64,000 nucleotides of DNA, from assembly GCF_003012745.1 (NCBI RefSeq), contig NZ_PXYK01000006.1, positions 62,001-126,000 on the forward strand, read 5' to 3'. Shown piece after piece: positions 9,746 through 19,888 of the stretch. The notes beneath the pieces were generated by a model, which worked only from the letters and a program-made list of their open reading frames with translations, had not been told where the DNA came from and did not search any database. Source of the stretch: Kumtagia ephedrae. GTDB taxonomy: Bacteria; Pseudomonadota; Alphaproteobacteria; Rhizobiales; Rhizobiaceae. Made by a program: the position numbers and the translations under genes. Positions within the stretch are counted from its first letter, which is position 1. Each line of letters begins with the position of its first letter.

Positions 9746-10690
9746 TCAGACTCCCGGCAGGCCGAACGCACGTTCGGCGACGGTGTCCGCCAGATAGACG
9801 GCGAAGATCGCGAACAGATAGAGCAGCGAATAGGCGAACAGCAGCTTCGCCGGTCGCATCTCGCGGTCGCCGTCGGCCATGCGCAGCACCTTCCAGGCAT
9901 ACCAGACGAAGCCCGCGCCCAGCACCGCGGCAACCGCGCCATAGGGGGCGCCGGCATAGTCCAGCCACCAGGGCAGCAGGCCGACGATCGCGACGACGAC
10001 CGAATAAGCGAATATCTGGCGCCGCGTCGAGGCCGCACCGGCGACGTTCGGCATCATCGGGATGCCGGCGCGGCCATACTCGTCGGCCTTGAACAGCGCC
10101 AGCGCCCAGAAATGCGGCGGTGTCCACAGGAAGATGATGAGGAAGAGGATGACCGGCTCGAGCGTGACCGAGCCCGTCGCCGCGGCCCAGCCGATCACCG
10201 GCGGGAAGGCGCCGGCGGCACCGCCGATGACGATGTTCTGCGGCGTCCAGCGCTTCAGCCACATCGTGTAGATGACGGCGTAGAAGAAGATGGTGAAGGC
10301 AAGCAGCGAGGCGGCCAGCCAGTCGACGAGGAAGCCCAGCGCCATGACCGACAGGACCGACAGCACCAGGCCGAAGGCCAGCGCCTCGCCCGGCTTGACC
10401 CGGCCGGCCGGCACTGGCCGGCTCGCGGTGCGCCGCATCAGCGCGTCGATATCGGCGTCGTACCACATGTTCAGCGCGCCCGAGGCGCCGGCGCCGATGG
10501 CGATCGACAGGATCGCGGTGAGCGCGATGAAGGGATTGACGGCCACGGGTGCCGCGACCATTCCGACGAAGGCGGTGAAGACCACAAGCGACATCACGCG
10601 CGGCTTGAGCAGCGCGAAGAAGTCACCGGCGGTCGCTTCCGACATGCCGGCGCCGCGGTCCTCCAGAATGGTCCTGTTCAAGAAAGCCAT
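9746..10690 (-). CDS. ctaB: protoheme IX farnesyltransferase (heme O synthase)
   Basis: 314 residues with about nine transmembrane segments, a UbiA-superfamily prenyltransferase. The Asp-rich [15 protein letters not shown] motif binds the farnesyl diphosphate magnesium, and the second conserved segment is near [13 protein letters not shown]. It farnesylates heme b to heme O, the precursor of heme A for the oxidase encoded beside it. Confidence 0.96.
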   Translation of the reverse strand: MAFLNRTILEDRGAGMSEATAGDFFALLKPRVMSLVVFTAFVGMVAAPVAVNPFIALTAILSIAIGAGASGALNMWYDADIDALMRRTASRPVPAGRVKPGEALAFGLVLSVLSVMALGFLVDWLAASLLAFTIFFYAVIYTMWLKRWTPQNIVIGGAAGAFPPVIGWAAATGSVTLEPVILFLIIFLWTPPHFWALALFKADEYGRAGIPMMPNVAGAASTRRQIFAYSVVVAIVGLLPWWLDYAGAPYGAVAAVLGAGFVWYAWKVLRMADGDREMRPAKLLFAYSLLYLFAIFAVYLADTVAERAFGLPGV

Positions 10691-10761
10691 GCGTACGAAA
10701 TTCGCTTTCCGTTTGGCTGCCGCCGCCGGTCGCCCGGCGGCGGAATGTCATTGCAGCGCCG

Positions 10762-12429
<1,668 letters not shown>

Positions 12430-12453
12430 CTAATTTCTGCCTGCGCTACGCGC

Positions 12454-13323
12454 TCAGTTGCCCGCCACCGCGACCGACGGCGCGCCGTCGACGGCGGCCA
12501 TCAGCGCCCGGTTGGCGCCGTTGAGGTCGGTGCGGGCTGCCGTCAGCCAGGCGTTGTACTGCTCGTCCGAGACGACGCGGATCGCGATCGGCATGAAGGC
12601 GTGGTCCTTGCCGCAGAGCTCGGAGCACTGGCCGTAATAGAGCCCCTCCTTGCGCGCGTTGAACCAGATCTCGTTGATGCGGCCCGGCACCGCGTCCGTC
12701 TTGATGCCGAAGGCCGGCATGGCGAAGGCGTGGATGACGTCGGCGGCGGTGACCAGCACGCGCACGGTGGCGTTGACCGGAACGACAACCTCGTTGTCGA
12801 CGGCGAGCAGCCGCGGATACCTGGCCCTGTCCTCCTTGCCGGCGGCGGCCCGGTCGGCGTCCTGGAGAATTGCCGAATTGAAGGAAAGCGGCTCGTCGAC
12901 CTGGTATTCGTAGTCCCAGTTCCACTGGTTGCCGGTCGCCTTGATGGTGATGCTGGCCTCTTCCGGCGGGTTGTACTGGGCGGTCAGCAACTGGAAGGAC
13001 GGCACGGCGATGAACAGCAGCACGACGACCGGGCCGACTGTCCAGATGACCTCGATCAGGGTGTTGTGGCTGGTCCGCGACGGGACCGGATTGGCGCTCG
13101 CCCGGAACTTGACGATGCAGTAGGCGAGCAGCCCCAGAACCAGGACGGTGATCGGGACGATGAACCAGAGCGTCCAGACCTCGAACCACTCGATCTGCTC
13201 CATGATGCCGGTCGCGGCTTCCTGGAAACGCCACTGCCAGGGATGCGGCTGGTCGGCAAAGGCGGCGGCCGCCGAACCAAGGATGAGCGCCAACGTCCCG
13301 GCACCGGTCACAAGTCTCTTCAT
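12454..13323 (-). CDS. ctaC: cytochrome c oxidase subunit II
   Basis: 289 residues from the ATG at 13323. An upstream in-frame extension is rejected because this start gives a clean signal peptide (about 1-23) and a normal mature N-terminus. Two transmembrane helices are followed by the periplasmic cupredoxin domain. The CuA site is visible in YGQCSELCGKDHAFM with its paired cysteines, Glu, His and Met. First gene of the oxidase operon. Confidence 0.97.
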   Translation of the reverse strand: MKRLVTGAGTLALILGSAAAAFADQPHPWQWRFQEAATGIMEQIEWFEVWTLWFIVPITVLVLGLLAYCIVKFRASANPVPSRTSHNTLIEVIWTVGPVVVLLFIAVPSFQLLTAQYNPPEEASITIKATGNQWNWDYEYQVDEPLSFNSAILQDADRAAAGKEDRARYPRLLAVDNEVVVPVNATVRVLVTAADVIHAFAMPAFGIKTDAVPGRINEIWFNARKEGLYYGQCSELCGKDHAFMPIAIRVVSDEQYNAWLTAARTDLNGANRALMAAVDGAPSVAVAGN

Positions 13324-13665
13324 TGCCCTCTTCACTCCCGCTTCGACGCCCGTCGCGCATCGGCATGGCTCGACCGCCGGAAAGGGAATCCCGGCGCCGT
13401 TCGGCTGGTTCAAACCATACTCTGTTTCCGACCGCAAGGAAGGAGCACCGGGTGGCATGCGGCATTTTTGCGCGCGATGCGGGCGCCGTTCCGGCGGCTC
13501 CCGCGACCACCGACCGCACCGCCGGGGGAGCCACCGCGCGGCATGCGGGGCGCTGCGCTGCGGAAAAGCCGGGCAAATCGGCCGCCCCGACTGGCCGGGC
13601 CGGCCCGATGTCCTATAGTTGCCATGATTGCGGCGGAAAGCGCCTTGATTCGTAACGGAGCCTCC
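13324..13665. other. intergenic region between ctaC and ialB
   Basis: 342 bases between two divergent genes. It must contain the oxidase promoter (minus strand) and the ialB promoter (plus strand). No convincing coding frame, repeat or strong promoter hexamers were recognised; the right part is extremely GC-rich. Confidence 0.5.
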
Positions 13666-14178
13666 ATGAGACCCGGCCTTTCGAAAGCCCTCGCGAGCCT
13701 GTTCGGCCTCGCGCTACTCGCGACGACCCTGCCCGCCGGCGCACAGCAGAGCGGCAAGGTGCGCGCGACTCACGGCGCCTGGTCGATCATCTGCGACACG
13801 CCAGCCGGGGCGACCGCCGAGCAGTGCGTGATGATGCAGAACGTGATCGCCGAGGACCGGCCGGAAATGGGCCTTTCGGTGGTGGTGCTGCGCACCGCCG
13901 ACAACAAGGCCGAGATCCTGCGGGTGCTGGCGCCTCTCGGCGTGCTGCTGCCCAACGGCCTCGGCCTCAACATCGACGGCAAGGACATCGGCCGCGCCTA
14001 TTTCGTGCGCTGCTTCGGCGACGGCTGCTATGCCGAGGTGATCCTGGAGAAGCCGCTGCTCGACACGCTGAAGACCGGCAAGGCGGCGACCTTCATCGTC
14101 TTCCAGACACCCGAGGAAGGCATCGGCATCCCGGTCGACCTCTCCGGCTTCGGCGAGGGTTTCGCGGCGCTGCCGTGA
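13666..14178 (+). CDS. invasion-associated locus B (IalB) family protein
   Basis: 170 residues: a signal peptide (about 1-26, ending near PAGAQQ) and a periplasmic domain with two cysteine pairs, WSIICDTP with EQCVMM, and VRCFGDGCYAE, as in the IalB family. Bartonella IalB is linked to erythrocyte invasion; in free-living rhizobia the role is unknown, perhaps in the envelope. The start at 13666 has a GGAG ribosome site 7 bases upstream. An in-frame ATG at 13624 lacks one. Confidence 0.85.
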   Translation: MRPGLSKALASLFGLALLATTLPAGAQQSGKVRATHGAWSIICDTPAGATAEQCVMMQNVIAEDRPEMGLSVVVLRTADNKAEILRVLAPLGVLLPNGLGLNIDGKDIGRAYFVRCFGDGCYAEVILEKPLLDTLKTGKAATFIVFQTPEEGIGIPVDLSGFGEGFAALP

Positions 14179-14194
14179 CCCGGGCGTAGCCTGC

Positions 14195-14470
14195 TCAGCG
14201 CCGTCGCGCGGCTTCGTAGACTTCACTTCGTTCGCGTTTGCCCACCGCCACAACCGTGACCGTGATGGTTTCGTCCGCAACGCGGTAGACCAGACGGTAA
14301 CCCGACTGGCGGAGCTTGATCTTGTAGTGGTCCGGCATCCCATGAAGGGCCGAGGCCGGAACGCGCGGGCGTTCAAGCAGTTCGCGCAGCTTCTTGACGA
14401 ATTGCGCGCGGATCGTCGCTCCGAGCTTGTCCCACTCCTTTCGGGCGGATGGCAGGAATTCCCAGCCTAT
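14195..14470 (-). pseudogene. RelE-type toxin reading frame without a canonical start
   Basis: The minus-strand frame directly after the antitoxin encodes a complete RelE-fold domain of 91 codons. It contains WEFLPSARKEWDKL, LRELLERPRVP, YKIKLRQSGYRLVYRV and TVVAVGKRERSEVY, which are RelE hallmarks (mRNA interferase of the ribosomal A site). There is no ATG, GTG, TTG or CTG between the upstream in-frame TGA and the first domain codon. Codon 1 would be ATA, overlapping the antitoxin stop. The next ATG is codon 45, past half the fold. Either a non-standard ATA start is used or the toxin has been silenced by loss of its start. Confidence 0.75.
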
Positions 14471-14712
14471 AGGGCATCTATGTCGACCGGCACGCCTTTC
14501 TCGCCGGCACGCGCCTTGGCTATTTCCACAAGGTCGAGATCGTCGAGACGCTCGAGCATGGCTTCATAGACGTCAGCCGGGACCATGTAGGCCATGACCC
14601 GATTATGGTTCAGAATGGCGACAGGCTCGCCTTTTGCGGATTCGATCACCGACGACGGGCTTTTCCTGAGGTCGGAAATCGAGACTCCCAGGGCGGCTTC
14701 GATGCGCCGCAT
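14467..14712 (-). CDS. antitoxin, Phd/YefM (StbD-like) family
   Basis: 81 residues from the ATG at 14712, preceded by AAGGA; in-frame starts further upstream (14781) are possible. The N-terminal MRRIEAALGVSISDLRK part and the AILNHNRVMAYMVP segment match YefM/StbD antitoxins, which bind DNA with the N-terminal half and wrap the toxin with the C-terminal half. Its stop overlaps the toxin frame. A palindrome upstream fits autoregulation. Confidence 0.82.
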   Translation of the reverse strand: MRRIEAALGVSISDLRKSPSSVIESAKGEPVAILNHNRVMAYMVPADVYEAMLERLDDLDLVEIAKARAGEKGVPVDIDAL

Positions 14713-14753
14713 GGCTTGTTCATCCTTCGGATTTCTCAATCGCACCTTATTCA

Positions 14754-14769
14754 GTGCGAAATTTCGTAC
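14754..14769. promoter_or_regulatory. palindromic operator candidate of the RelE-type TA locus
   Basis: CGAAATTTCG is an exact 10-base palindrome (14757-14766), extended on both sides by GT and AC with one mismatch. It lies about 45 bases before the antitoxin start on the minus strand, where Phd/YefM-type antitoxins usually bind to repress their own operon. Assignment rests on position and symmetry only. Confidence 0.45.
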
Positions 14770-14880
14770 ATATTTTGACATCCGTGACAATGGTTGCAGT
14801 TTTCCGATGAACGCAATCCAGGAGAGGATGCAGGCAGATAAGGAGCGCCGCCGGCGGTCATACTCACCAGGTCTCTGGTA

Positions 14881-15174
14881 TCAGTTGGCGGGAACCGCCG
14901 ACAGTCGCAGGCCGAGAGCCTTCATGACCTTGGCTACCGTTGCAAATTCCGGACGCCTCTCCTCGCTCAAGGCGCGGTAGAGGGATTCCCGCGACATCCC
15001 GGTCTCCCGGGCGATCTGGGTCATGCCCATGGCGCGGGCGACGTCTCCCAGCACGGCGGAAACAAGCGCTGGATCGCCGTCCTCCATCGCCGCATCGATA
15101 TAGGCGGCAATCGCCTCGGGACTGTCTAGATGCTCTGTCGCATCCCATCTGGTTGTCTCGGTCGCCATTTTCAT
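14881..15174 (-). CDS. HigA-type addiction antitoxin
   Basis: 97 residues from the ATG at 15174, which overlaps the stop of the preceding toxin remnant as ATGA. A C-terminal helix-turn-helix is visible ([20 protein letters not shown]), followed by [16 protein letters not shown], as in the probable addiction module antidote family. Such antitoxins bind DNA and neutralise a HigB-like killer encoded just upstream. Here that toxin is truncated, so the antitoxin may be an orphan. Confidence 0.85.
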   Translation of the reverse strand: MKMATETTRWDATEHLDSPEAIAAYIDAAMEDGDPALVSAVLGDVARAMGMTQIARETGMSRESLYRALSEERRPEFATVAKVMKALGLRLSAVPAN

Positions 15175-15362
15175 TCCTTCCATCCCGCGGCGATGGTTTT
15201 GGCCAATGCGATGTCCGAAGCCTGGCTCGACTTGTCGCCGCCGCAAAGCAGGATGATCAGAGTCCCGCCGCGTTTTTGGAAATAGACACGGTAGCCGGGG
15301 CCATAGTCGATCCTGAGTTCGCCAATACCGATCATGACTGAACCGCGGCCATATCCGCGCTT
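15171..15362 (-). pseudogene. truncated HigB-like toxin
   Basis: Only the C-terminal half of a RelE-superfamily addiction killer is recognisable: [14 protein letters not shown], then [13 protein letters not shown] and [12 protein letters not shown]. Intact members have about 95-110 residues and begin some 45 residues earlier. Here the homology stops and runs into the sequence upstream of tldD. An internal ATG at 15335 could give a 54-residue peptide lacking the first strand and helices, probably inactive. The stop overlaps the antitoxin start by 3 bases. Confidence 0.75.
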
Positions 15363-15422
15363 GTGCTGGAAAGTGGACCTCGGAAGGACTAGATCAAGCC
15401 CTTCGCAAAACGAGACTCCACA

Positions 15423-16838
15423 ATGCCCATTCCGCTGACCCAAAGATTCGATATCCCCGAGAGCCGCCTGAAGGCGCTCGTCGCCGACACGATTTCCGGC
15501 GCCGACGACGGCGAGCTCTTCCTCGAATACAGCGAGAGCGAAGCGCTGATGTTCGACAACGGCCGGCTGAAGACGGCCAACTTCAACACCGAGCAGGGTT
15601 TTGGGCTGCGCGCGGTGGCCGGCGAGGCGACGGGCTACGCGCATTCGAGCGAGCTCTCGCATGCGGCGCTGCTGCGCGCCGCCGATGCGGTGTCGGCGGT
15701 CAAGGGCGGCTATTCCGGCACGCTCGCCGAGGCGCCGCCGCGCACCAACCGCCATCTCTACGGCGAGGAGAACCCGACCGGATCGCCCAGTTTCGAGGGG
15801 AAGGCGAAGCTCTTGCAGGAGATCGATGCCTGGGTGCGGGCCGAGGACCCGCGCGTGCGCCAGGTGACGGCGTCGCTGGTGTCGTCGTGGCAGCAGGTCG
15901 AGATCGTGCGCGCCGACGGCCAGCTGGTGCGCGACGTGCGCCCGCTGGTGCGTATGAACGTCTCGGTCGTGGTCGGCGACGGCGACCGCCAGGAATCCGG
16001 CTCCTACGGCATGGGCGGCCGCAAAGGTTTTGGCGAATTCCTTGTGGAGGACAGCTGGAAGCATGCGGCGAAGGAGGCCCTGCGCCAGGCACTGGTCAAT
16101 CTGGAGGCGATCCCCGCCCCCGCCGGCACCTTCGACATCGTGTTGTCCTCCGGCTGGCCGGGCGTCATGCTGCACGAGGCGGTCGGCCACGGGCTGGAAG
16201 GCGACTTCAACCGCAAGAAGACCTCCGCCTTCGCCGGCCTGATGGGCCAGCAGGTCGCCGCCAAGGGCGTCACGGTGGTCGACGACGGCACGATTGCCGA
16301 GCGGCGCGGCTCGCTCACCATCGATGACGAGGGAACGCCGACCAACCGCACCGTGCTGATCGAGGACGGAAAGCTGGTCGGCTACATGCAGGACCGCCAG
16401 AACGCCCGGCTGATGGGCATGAAGGCGACCGGCAACGGCCGGCGCGAGAGCTACGCTCACCAGCCGATGCCACGCATGACCAACACCTACATGACCGCCG
16501 GCGAGCATACGCCCGAGGAGATCATCGCTTCGGTCAAGAACGGCGTCTACGCCGTCTCCTTCGGCGGCGGCCAGGTCGACATCACCTCGGGAAAATTCGT
16601 GTTCGGCTGCACCGAGGCCTACATGATCGAGGACGGCAAGGTGACCCGGCCGATCAAGGGCGCCATGCTGATCGGCAACGGCCCGGACGCCATGCACCGC
16701 GTCAGCATGGTCGGCAACGACATGAAGCTCGACACCGGCATCGGCATGTGCGGCAAGGCTGGCCAGGGCGTGCCGGTCGGCGTCGGCCAGCCGCATCTCA
16801 GGATGAATCAGATGACGCTCGGCGGGACGAGGGTGTAG
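15423..16838 (+). CDS. tldD: metalloprotease TldD
   Basis: 471 residues, full length for TldD. The zinc-binding [11 protein letters not shown] motif (HExxxH type, about residues 250-260) and the C-terminal [20 protein letters not shown] block are present. TldD acts with TldE as a cytosolic protease that trims peptides such as microcins and CcdA-like antitoxins in E. coli. No tldE lies in this window. It stands between two TA loci, so a role in antitoxin turnover is conceivable but unproven. Confidence 0.95.
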   Translation: MPIPLTQRFDIPESRLKALVADTISGADDGELFLEYSESEALMFDNGRLKTANFNTEQGFGLRAVAGEATGYAHSSELSHAALLRAADAVSAVKGGYSGTLAEAPPRTNRHLYGEENPTGSPSFEGKAKLLQEIDAWVRAEDPRVRQVTASLVSSWQQVEIVRADGQLVRDVRPLVRMNVSVVVGDGDRQESGSYGMGGRKGFGEFLVEDSWKHAAKEALRQALVNLEAIPAPAGTFDIVLSSGWPGVMLHEAVGHGLEGDFNRKKTSAFAGLMGQQVAAKGVTVVDDGTIAERRGSLTIDDEGTPTNRTVLIEDGKLVGYMQDRQNARLMGMKATGNGRRESYAHQPMPRMTNTYMTAGEHTPEEIIASVKNGVYAVSFGGGQVDITSGKFVFGCTEAYMIEDGKVTRPIKGAMLIGNGPDAMHRVSMVGNDMKLDTGIGMCGKAGQGVPVGVGQPHLRMNQMTLGGTRV

Positions 16839-16841
16839 CCT

Positions 16842-17354
16842 TCAGACCCACGAGGCCGGCGATTTCGGCAGCCGGCCTTCCGGATCGACGACGTCGAGCC
16901 GCGGCGCGCCCGCGGCATTCCACCGCCACAGAGCGACGCAGGTGCCGCCCGGCGACATGATGGACGGGTAGATCACGCCATCGGCGCCCTCCCCCAGCAG
17001 CTTCCCGCGCAGCCTGTGCGTTTCGGGCTGACCGCCCGCATCAAGGATCGCCCGCCACTCGCAGTGGTGGATGTCCGGCGTCAGGCCGAGCCGCTCGAAA
17101 ACCCGCAAGTCGATAAGGTCGACAAGCCTTGCGCCGGTCAGTTCGAGCCGGGCTATCAATGCCGGGTGCTGGACAAAACCCTGATTGTACTCGGCCCAGG
17201 CCGTCGACAGCTCGCGCGCTGCGTAGATGGTCGGGGCACCGACCGGGTTCCAGCGGCCGCCGAAGCGAGCCGCGCCGTCGCCCGACAGCGGCAGCCAGGG
17301 CCAGCGCGGCACGTAAGCGCGCCACAGAACCAGCCCCGCCGCCGCTTCAGGCAT
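16842..17354 (-). CDS. RES-domain toxin
   Basis: 170 residues with the RES-family core: ARFGGRWNPVGAPTIYAA (conserved Arg, Gly, Tyr) followed by ELSTAWAEY, then LVDLID. Characterised RES toxins such as MbcT degrade NAD+ by phosphorolysis, halting growth. The start overlaps the end of the Xre antitoxin gene by 8 bases, the standard antitoxin-first order. All conserved residues visible here are kept, so it looks functional. Confidence 0.9.
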   Translation of the reverse strand: MPEAAAGLVLWRAYVPRWPWLPLSGDGAARFGGRWNPVGAPTIYAARELSTAWAEYNQGFVQHPALIARLELTGARLVDLIDLRVFERLGLTPDIHHCEWRAILDAGGQPETHRLRGKLLGEGADGVIYPSIMSPGGTCVALWRWNAAGAPRLDVVDPEGRLPKSPASWV

Positions 17355-17718
17355 AGACGCCGGCGCGGACGGCCTCCAGATAGGCCAGCACCTTGTCGGC
17401 CTTGCCCTCCCGGACGAGGTCGTGGGCAGTCTTGCCCGCCCAGCCGGGGATCGGCTGGTGCTTGAACCAGATCGCCGCGCGGTCCTCCCCGCCGGCCATC
17501 TCGCCCGCCATCGCCAGAATGCGCACCACCGGGCTCAGCGCCTGATCGACCTTGCGCGCCCCGCTCTTGGCGACCAACGTGTTGCGCGCCACGCCGATCA
17601 TGGCGGCGAGTTCCGCCAATGTGACGCCGAGCCGCTCGGCGACACGGCGGGCTGACAGATACGGCGTGCCGTCGCTGCCGAAGCGCTTCGCCGACGTTTG
17701 CAAGGGAGTGTTGCTCAT
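17347..17718 (-). CDS. Xre/MbcA/ParS-type antitoxin
   Basis: 123 residues from the ATG at 17718; an in-frame extension to 17751 would run through the operator and is rejected. An N-terminal helix-turn-helix (YLSARRVAERLG, TLAELAAMIGV) is followed by the C-terminal DUF2384 toxin-binding domain (WFKHQPIPGWAGKTAHDLV, KVLAYLEAVRAGVY). It neutralises the adjacent RES toxin and represses its own promoter. Confidence 0.9.
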   Translation of the reverse strand: MSNTPLQTSAKRFGSDGTPYLSARRVAERLGVTLAELAAMIGVARNTLVAKSGARKVDQALSPVVRILAMAGEMAGGEDRAAIWFKHQPIPGWAGKTAHDLVREGKADKVLAYLEAVRAGVYA

Positions 17719-17726
17719 GGTTATTA

Positions 17727-17757
17727 CGCAACTTGAATACCCTGCGCTCAAGTTGCG
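17727..17757. promoter_or_regulatory. operator of the first RES/Xre locus
   Basis: CGCAACTTGA (17727-17736) and TCAAGTTGCG (17748-17757) are an exact 10-base inverted repeat around an 11-base spacer. It starts 9 bases upstream of the antitoxin ATG on the minus strand. Symmetry, length and position suit binding by the Xre antitoxin or its complex. Confidence 0.65.
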
Positions 17758-17916
17758 CCCATTTCAAGACGTCGAGCAAGAAACCGGCCGAGCATGTCGG
17801 GGAGGCGGGTCGACGAGATCGCGCCGCGGCGTGCTCTGCGGAAGCGTCATGCCCGGTTGCCCGGCGGCGAAGCACAATCGATCATGGCTTGATGCCCCGC
17901 CCCATCGGTTTCCCGC

Positions 17917-17945
17917 TTGACACGCGATCGTGTGGCAGGACTTGC
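17917..17945 (+). promoter_or_regulatory. candidate fabI promoter
   Basis: TTGACA (17917-17922) is a consensus -35, about 95 bases before fabI. The -10 at the right spacing is poor. The -35 overlaps an inverted repeat, ACACG-CGAT-CGTGT (17920-17933), which could be a regulator site. Confidence 0.35.
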
Positions 17946-18015
17946 GCTCTTCAAAGCTTGAAGGCCGGAAAAGCGTATGCGATAGGGCGGGCGACAGCAT
18001 TTCGGAGACGTTGCA

Positions 18016-18834
18016 ATGGCGGGTGGACAGGGGCTGATGGCCGGCAAGCGCGGCCTGATCATGGGAGTCGCCAACAACCGGTCGATCGCCTACGGCATTG
18101 CCAAGGCCTGCGCCAACCAGGGTGCCGAGCTGGCGCTGACCTATCAGGGCGACGCCTTCAAGAAGCGCGTCGAGCCACTGGCGCAGGAACTCGGCGCCCA
18201 CATCGTCGGCCATTGCGACGTGACCGAGCCGGAGACGCTCAATGCCGTCTTCGCCGAGGTGGAGAAACTGTGGGGCAGACTGGATTTCGTCGTGCACGCC
18301 ATCGCCTTCTCCGACAAGGAGGAGCTCGACGGCCGCTACGTCGACACCACGCGCGCCAACTTCCAGCGGACGATGGAGATTTCCGTCTTCTCCTTCACCG
18401 ACGTCGCCAAGCGCGCCGAGGCGCTGATGCCCGACGGCGGCTCGCTGCTGACGCTCACCTATTACGGCGCCGAGAAGGTGATGCCGCACTACAACGTCAT
18501 GGGCGTCGCCAAGGCGGGGCTGGAGGCCAGCGTGCGCTATCTCGCCGTCGACCTCGGCGGCAAGAACATCCGCGTCAACGCCATCTCGGCCGGCCCGATC
18601 AAGACGCTGGCCGCCTCCGGCATCGGCGACTTCCGCTACATCCTGCGCTGGAACGAATACAATGCGCCGCTGAAGCGCACGGTCACCCCGGAGGAGGTCG
18701 GCGATGCCGGCATGTATTTCCTCTCCGACCTGTCGCGCGGCGTCACCGGCGAGGTGCACCACGTCGATTCGGGTTACCATGTGGTCGGCATGAAGGCCGT
18801 CGACGCGCCGGACATCAGCGTCGTCAAGGAGTGA
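18016..18834 (+). CDS. fabI: enoyl-ACP reductase (NADH)
   Basis: 272 residues. FabI performs the last reduction of each fatty-acid elongation cycle. Motifs: the nucleotide-binding GVANNRSIAYGIAKA near the N-terminus, the Tyr-x6-Lys catalytic pair in YNVMGVAKA, and SAGPIKTLAASGI of the substrate loop. An in-frame ATG seven codons later is an alternative start. The first ATG has a GGAG site 9 bases upstream. A phosphatase gene follows after 35 bases. Confidence 0.96.
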   Translation: MAGGQGLMAGKRGLIMGVANNRSIAYGIAKACANQGAELALTYQGDAFKKRVEPLAQELGAHIVGHCDVTEPETLNAVFAEVEKLWGRLDFVVHAIAFSDKEELDGRYVDTTRANFQRTMEISVFSFTDVAKRAEALMPDGGSLLTLTYYGAEKVMPHYNVMGVAKAGLEASVRYLAVDLGGKNIRVNAISAGPIKTLAASGIGDFRYILRWNEYNAPLKRTVTPEEVGDAGMYFLSDLSRGVTGEVHHVDSGYHVVGMKAVDAPDISVVKE

Positions 18835-18869
18835 CGGCGGCCGTCCAACGCCTGCAACCGGGGCGCCGC

Positions 18870-19457
18870 ATGCTTCCGCTCGTCTATTTCGTCCGGCACG
18901 GCCAGACCGCCTGGAATCTCGAGGGCCGGCTGCAGGGCCAGGCCGAGAACGACATCACCGAGCTCGGCCGACAGCAGGCGGACAGGAATGGCGCCAGGCT
19001 GCGCGAGTTGATCGACGATCCGGAAAAGTTCGACTTCGTCGCCAGCCCGATGCGGCGCACCCGCGAGACCATGGAACGCGTCCGCGCCGCCATGGGCCTT
19101 CCCCCGAAGGTCTATGTCACCGACCCCCGGCTGGTCGAGGTGAGTTTCGGCGACTGGCAGGGTTTTACGTTCATCGAGCTGGAGCAGGCCGAGCCCGGAT
19201 GCACCGTTGCCCGCCACAAGGACAAGTGGAACTTCGTGCCGCCGGGAGCGGGCGCGGAGAGCTATCAGATGCTGCTCGACCGCGTGCGCCCCTGGCTCGA
19301 GGCACTCGACCGCCCGACGGTCTGCGTGACCCATGGCGGCGTCATCCGCACCGTCTTCCGCATGCTTGCCGACACGCCGCCGCGCGGCGCCGCCCGTCTC
19401 GAAATCTTCCAGGACCGCGTGCTGCGGGTAGAGGACGGCGAGTTGGAGTGGCTGTGA
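18870..19457 (+). CDS. histidine phosphatase family protein
   Basis: 195 residues of the phosphoglycerate mutase-like superfamily. The catalytic FVRHGQTAWNLEGRLQG motif is at the N-terminus (RHG, residues 8-10), with the second catalytic His in VCVTHGGVIRTVF. The substrate cannot be fixed from sequence; relatives act on small phosphate esters. It lies directly downstream of fabI and is probably co-transcribed. Confidence 0.9.
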   Translation: MLPLVYFVRHGQTAWNLEGRLQGQAENDITELGRQQADRNGARLRELIDDPEKFDFVASPMRRTRETMERVRAAMGLPPKVYVTDPRLVEVSFGDWQGFTFIELEQAEPGCTVARHKDKWNFVPPGAGAESYQMLLDRVRPWLEALDRPTVCVTHGGVIRTVFRMLADTPPRGAARLEIFQDRVLRVEDGELEWL

Positions 19458-19476
19458 GGCTGGACGGCCGGCAGGG

Positions 19477-19725
19477 CTATTCCGGAAGCTGCATGTCGGT
19501 GATCAGGTTCTGCCCGTCGATCTCGTCATAGGCGAGCAGGACTTCCATGCCTTCCTTGATCGAATCGAGATCGAACTCGCCGGGCAGCTTGTAGGACTTT
19601 CCGTCGTCCAGCGTGATCGTCAGCGCTTCGGTGTCGATCGACCTGATTTGGCCCTCCGCCTCGGCTGCCAAAGCGGTTCCGGTGAGCATCAATACTGCGC
19701 AGAGCGCGCCGATCAGGGTACGCAT
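19477..19725 (-). CDS. DUF1344 exported protein
   Basis: 82 residues: a signal peptide (about 1-20, ALCAVLMLTGTALAA) and a small beta-rich domain with GQIRSIDTEALTITLDDG, typical of DUF1344, common in Rhizobiales and of unknown function. It converges on the phosphatase gene with 19 bases between stops. Confidence 0.85.
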   Translation of the reverse strand: MRTLIGALCAVLMLTGTALAAEAEGQIRSIDTEALTITLDDGKSYKLPGEFDLDSIKEGMEVLLAYDEIDGQNLITDMQLPE

Positions 19726-19888
19726 GTCGAGTCCTCTTTCTGCTTTTTGTCCGCGTTTTCGCGGATGGTTCCCCCGACCTACCTGACCAGAAACAAGGGG
19801 AATGTGTCAAAACTATTTCTGCCGGTTCGCGCATTTGACCCCGTGGGAAAACGCCAATAGAAGGCGGGCGTCGGTTCGGACCCTTTCC

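Noticed and set aside
15363-16796. Long minus-strand extension of the HigB remnant through tldD
   Set aside because: Only the last part (15171-15362) has homology; the remainder is the antisense of tldD.
17733-19457. Single 574-codon plus-strand frame covering fabI in another frame and the phosphatase in frame
   Set aside because: fabI is coded in a different frame; only the portion from 18870 is real.
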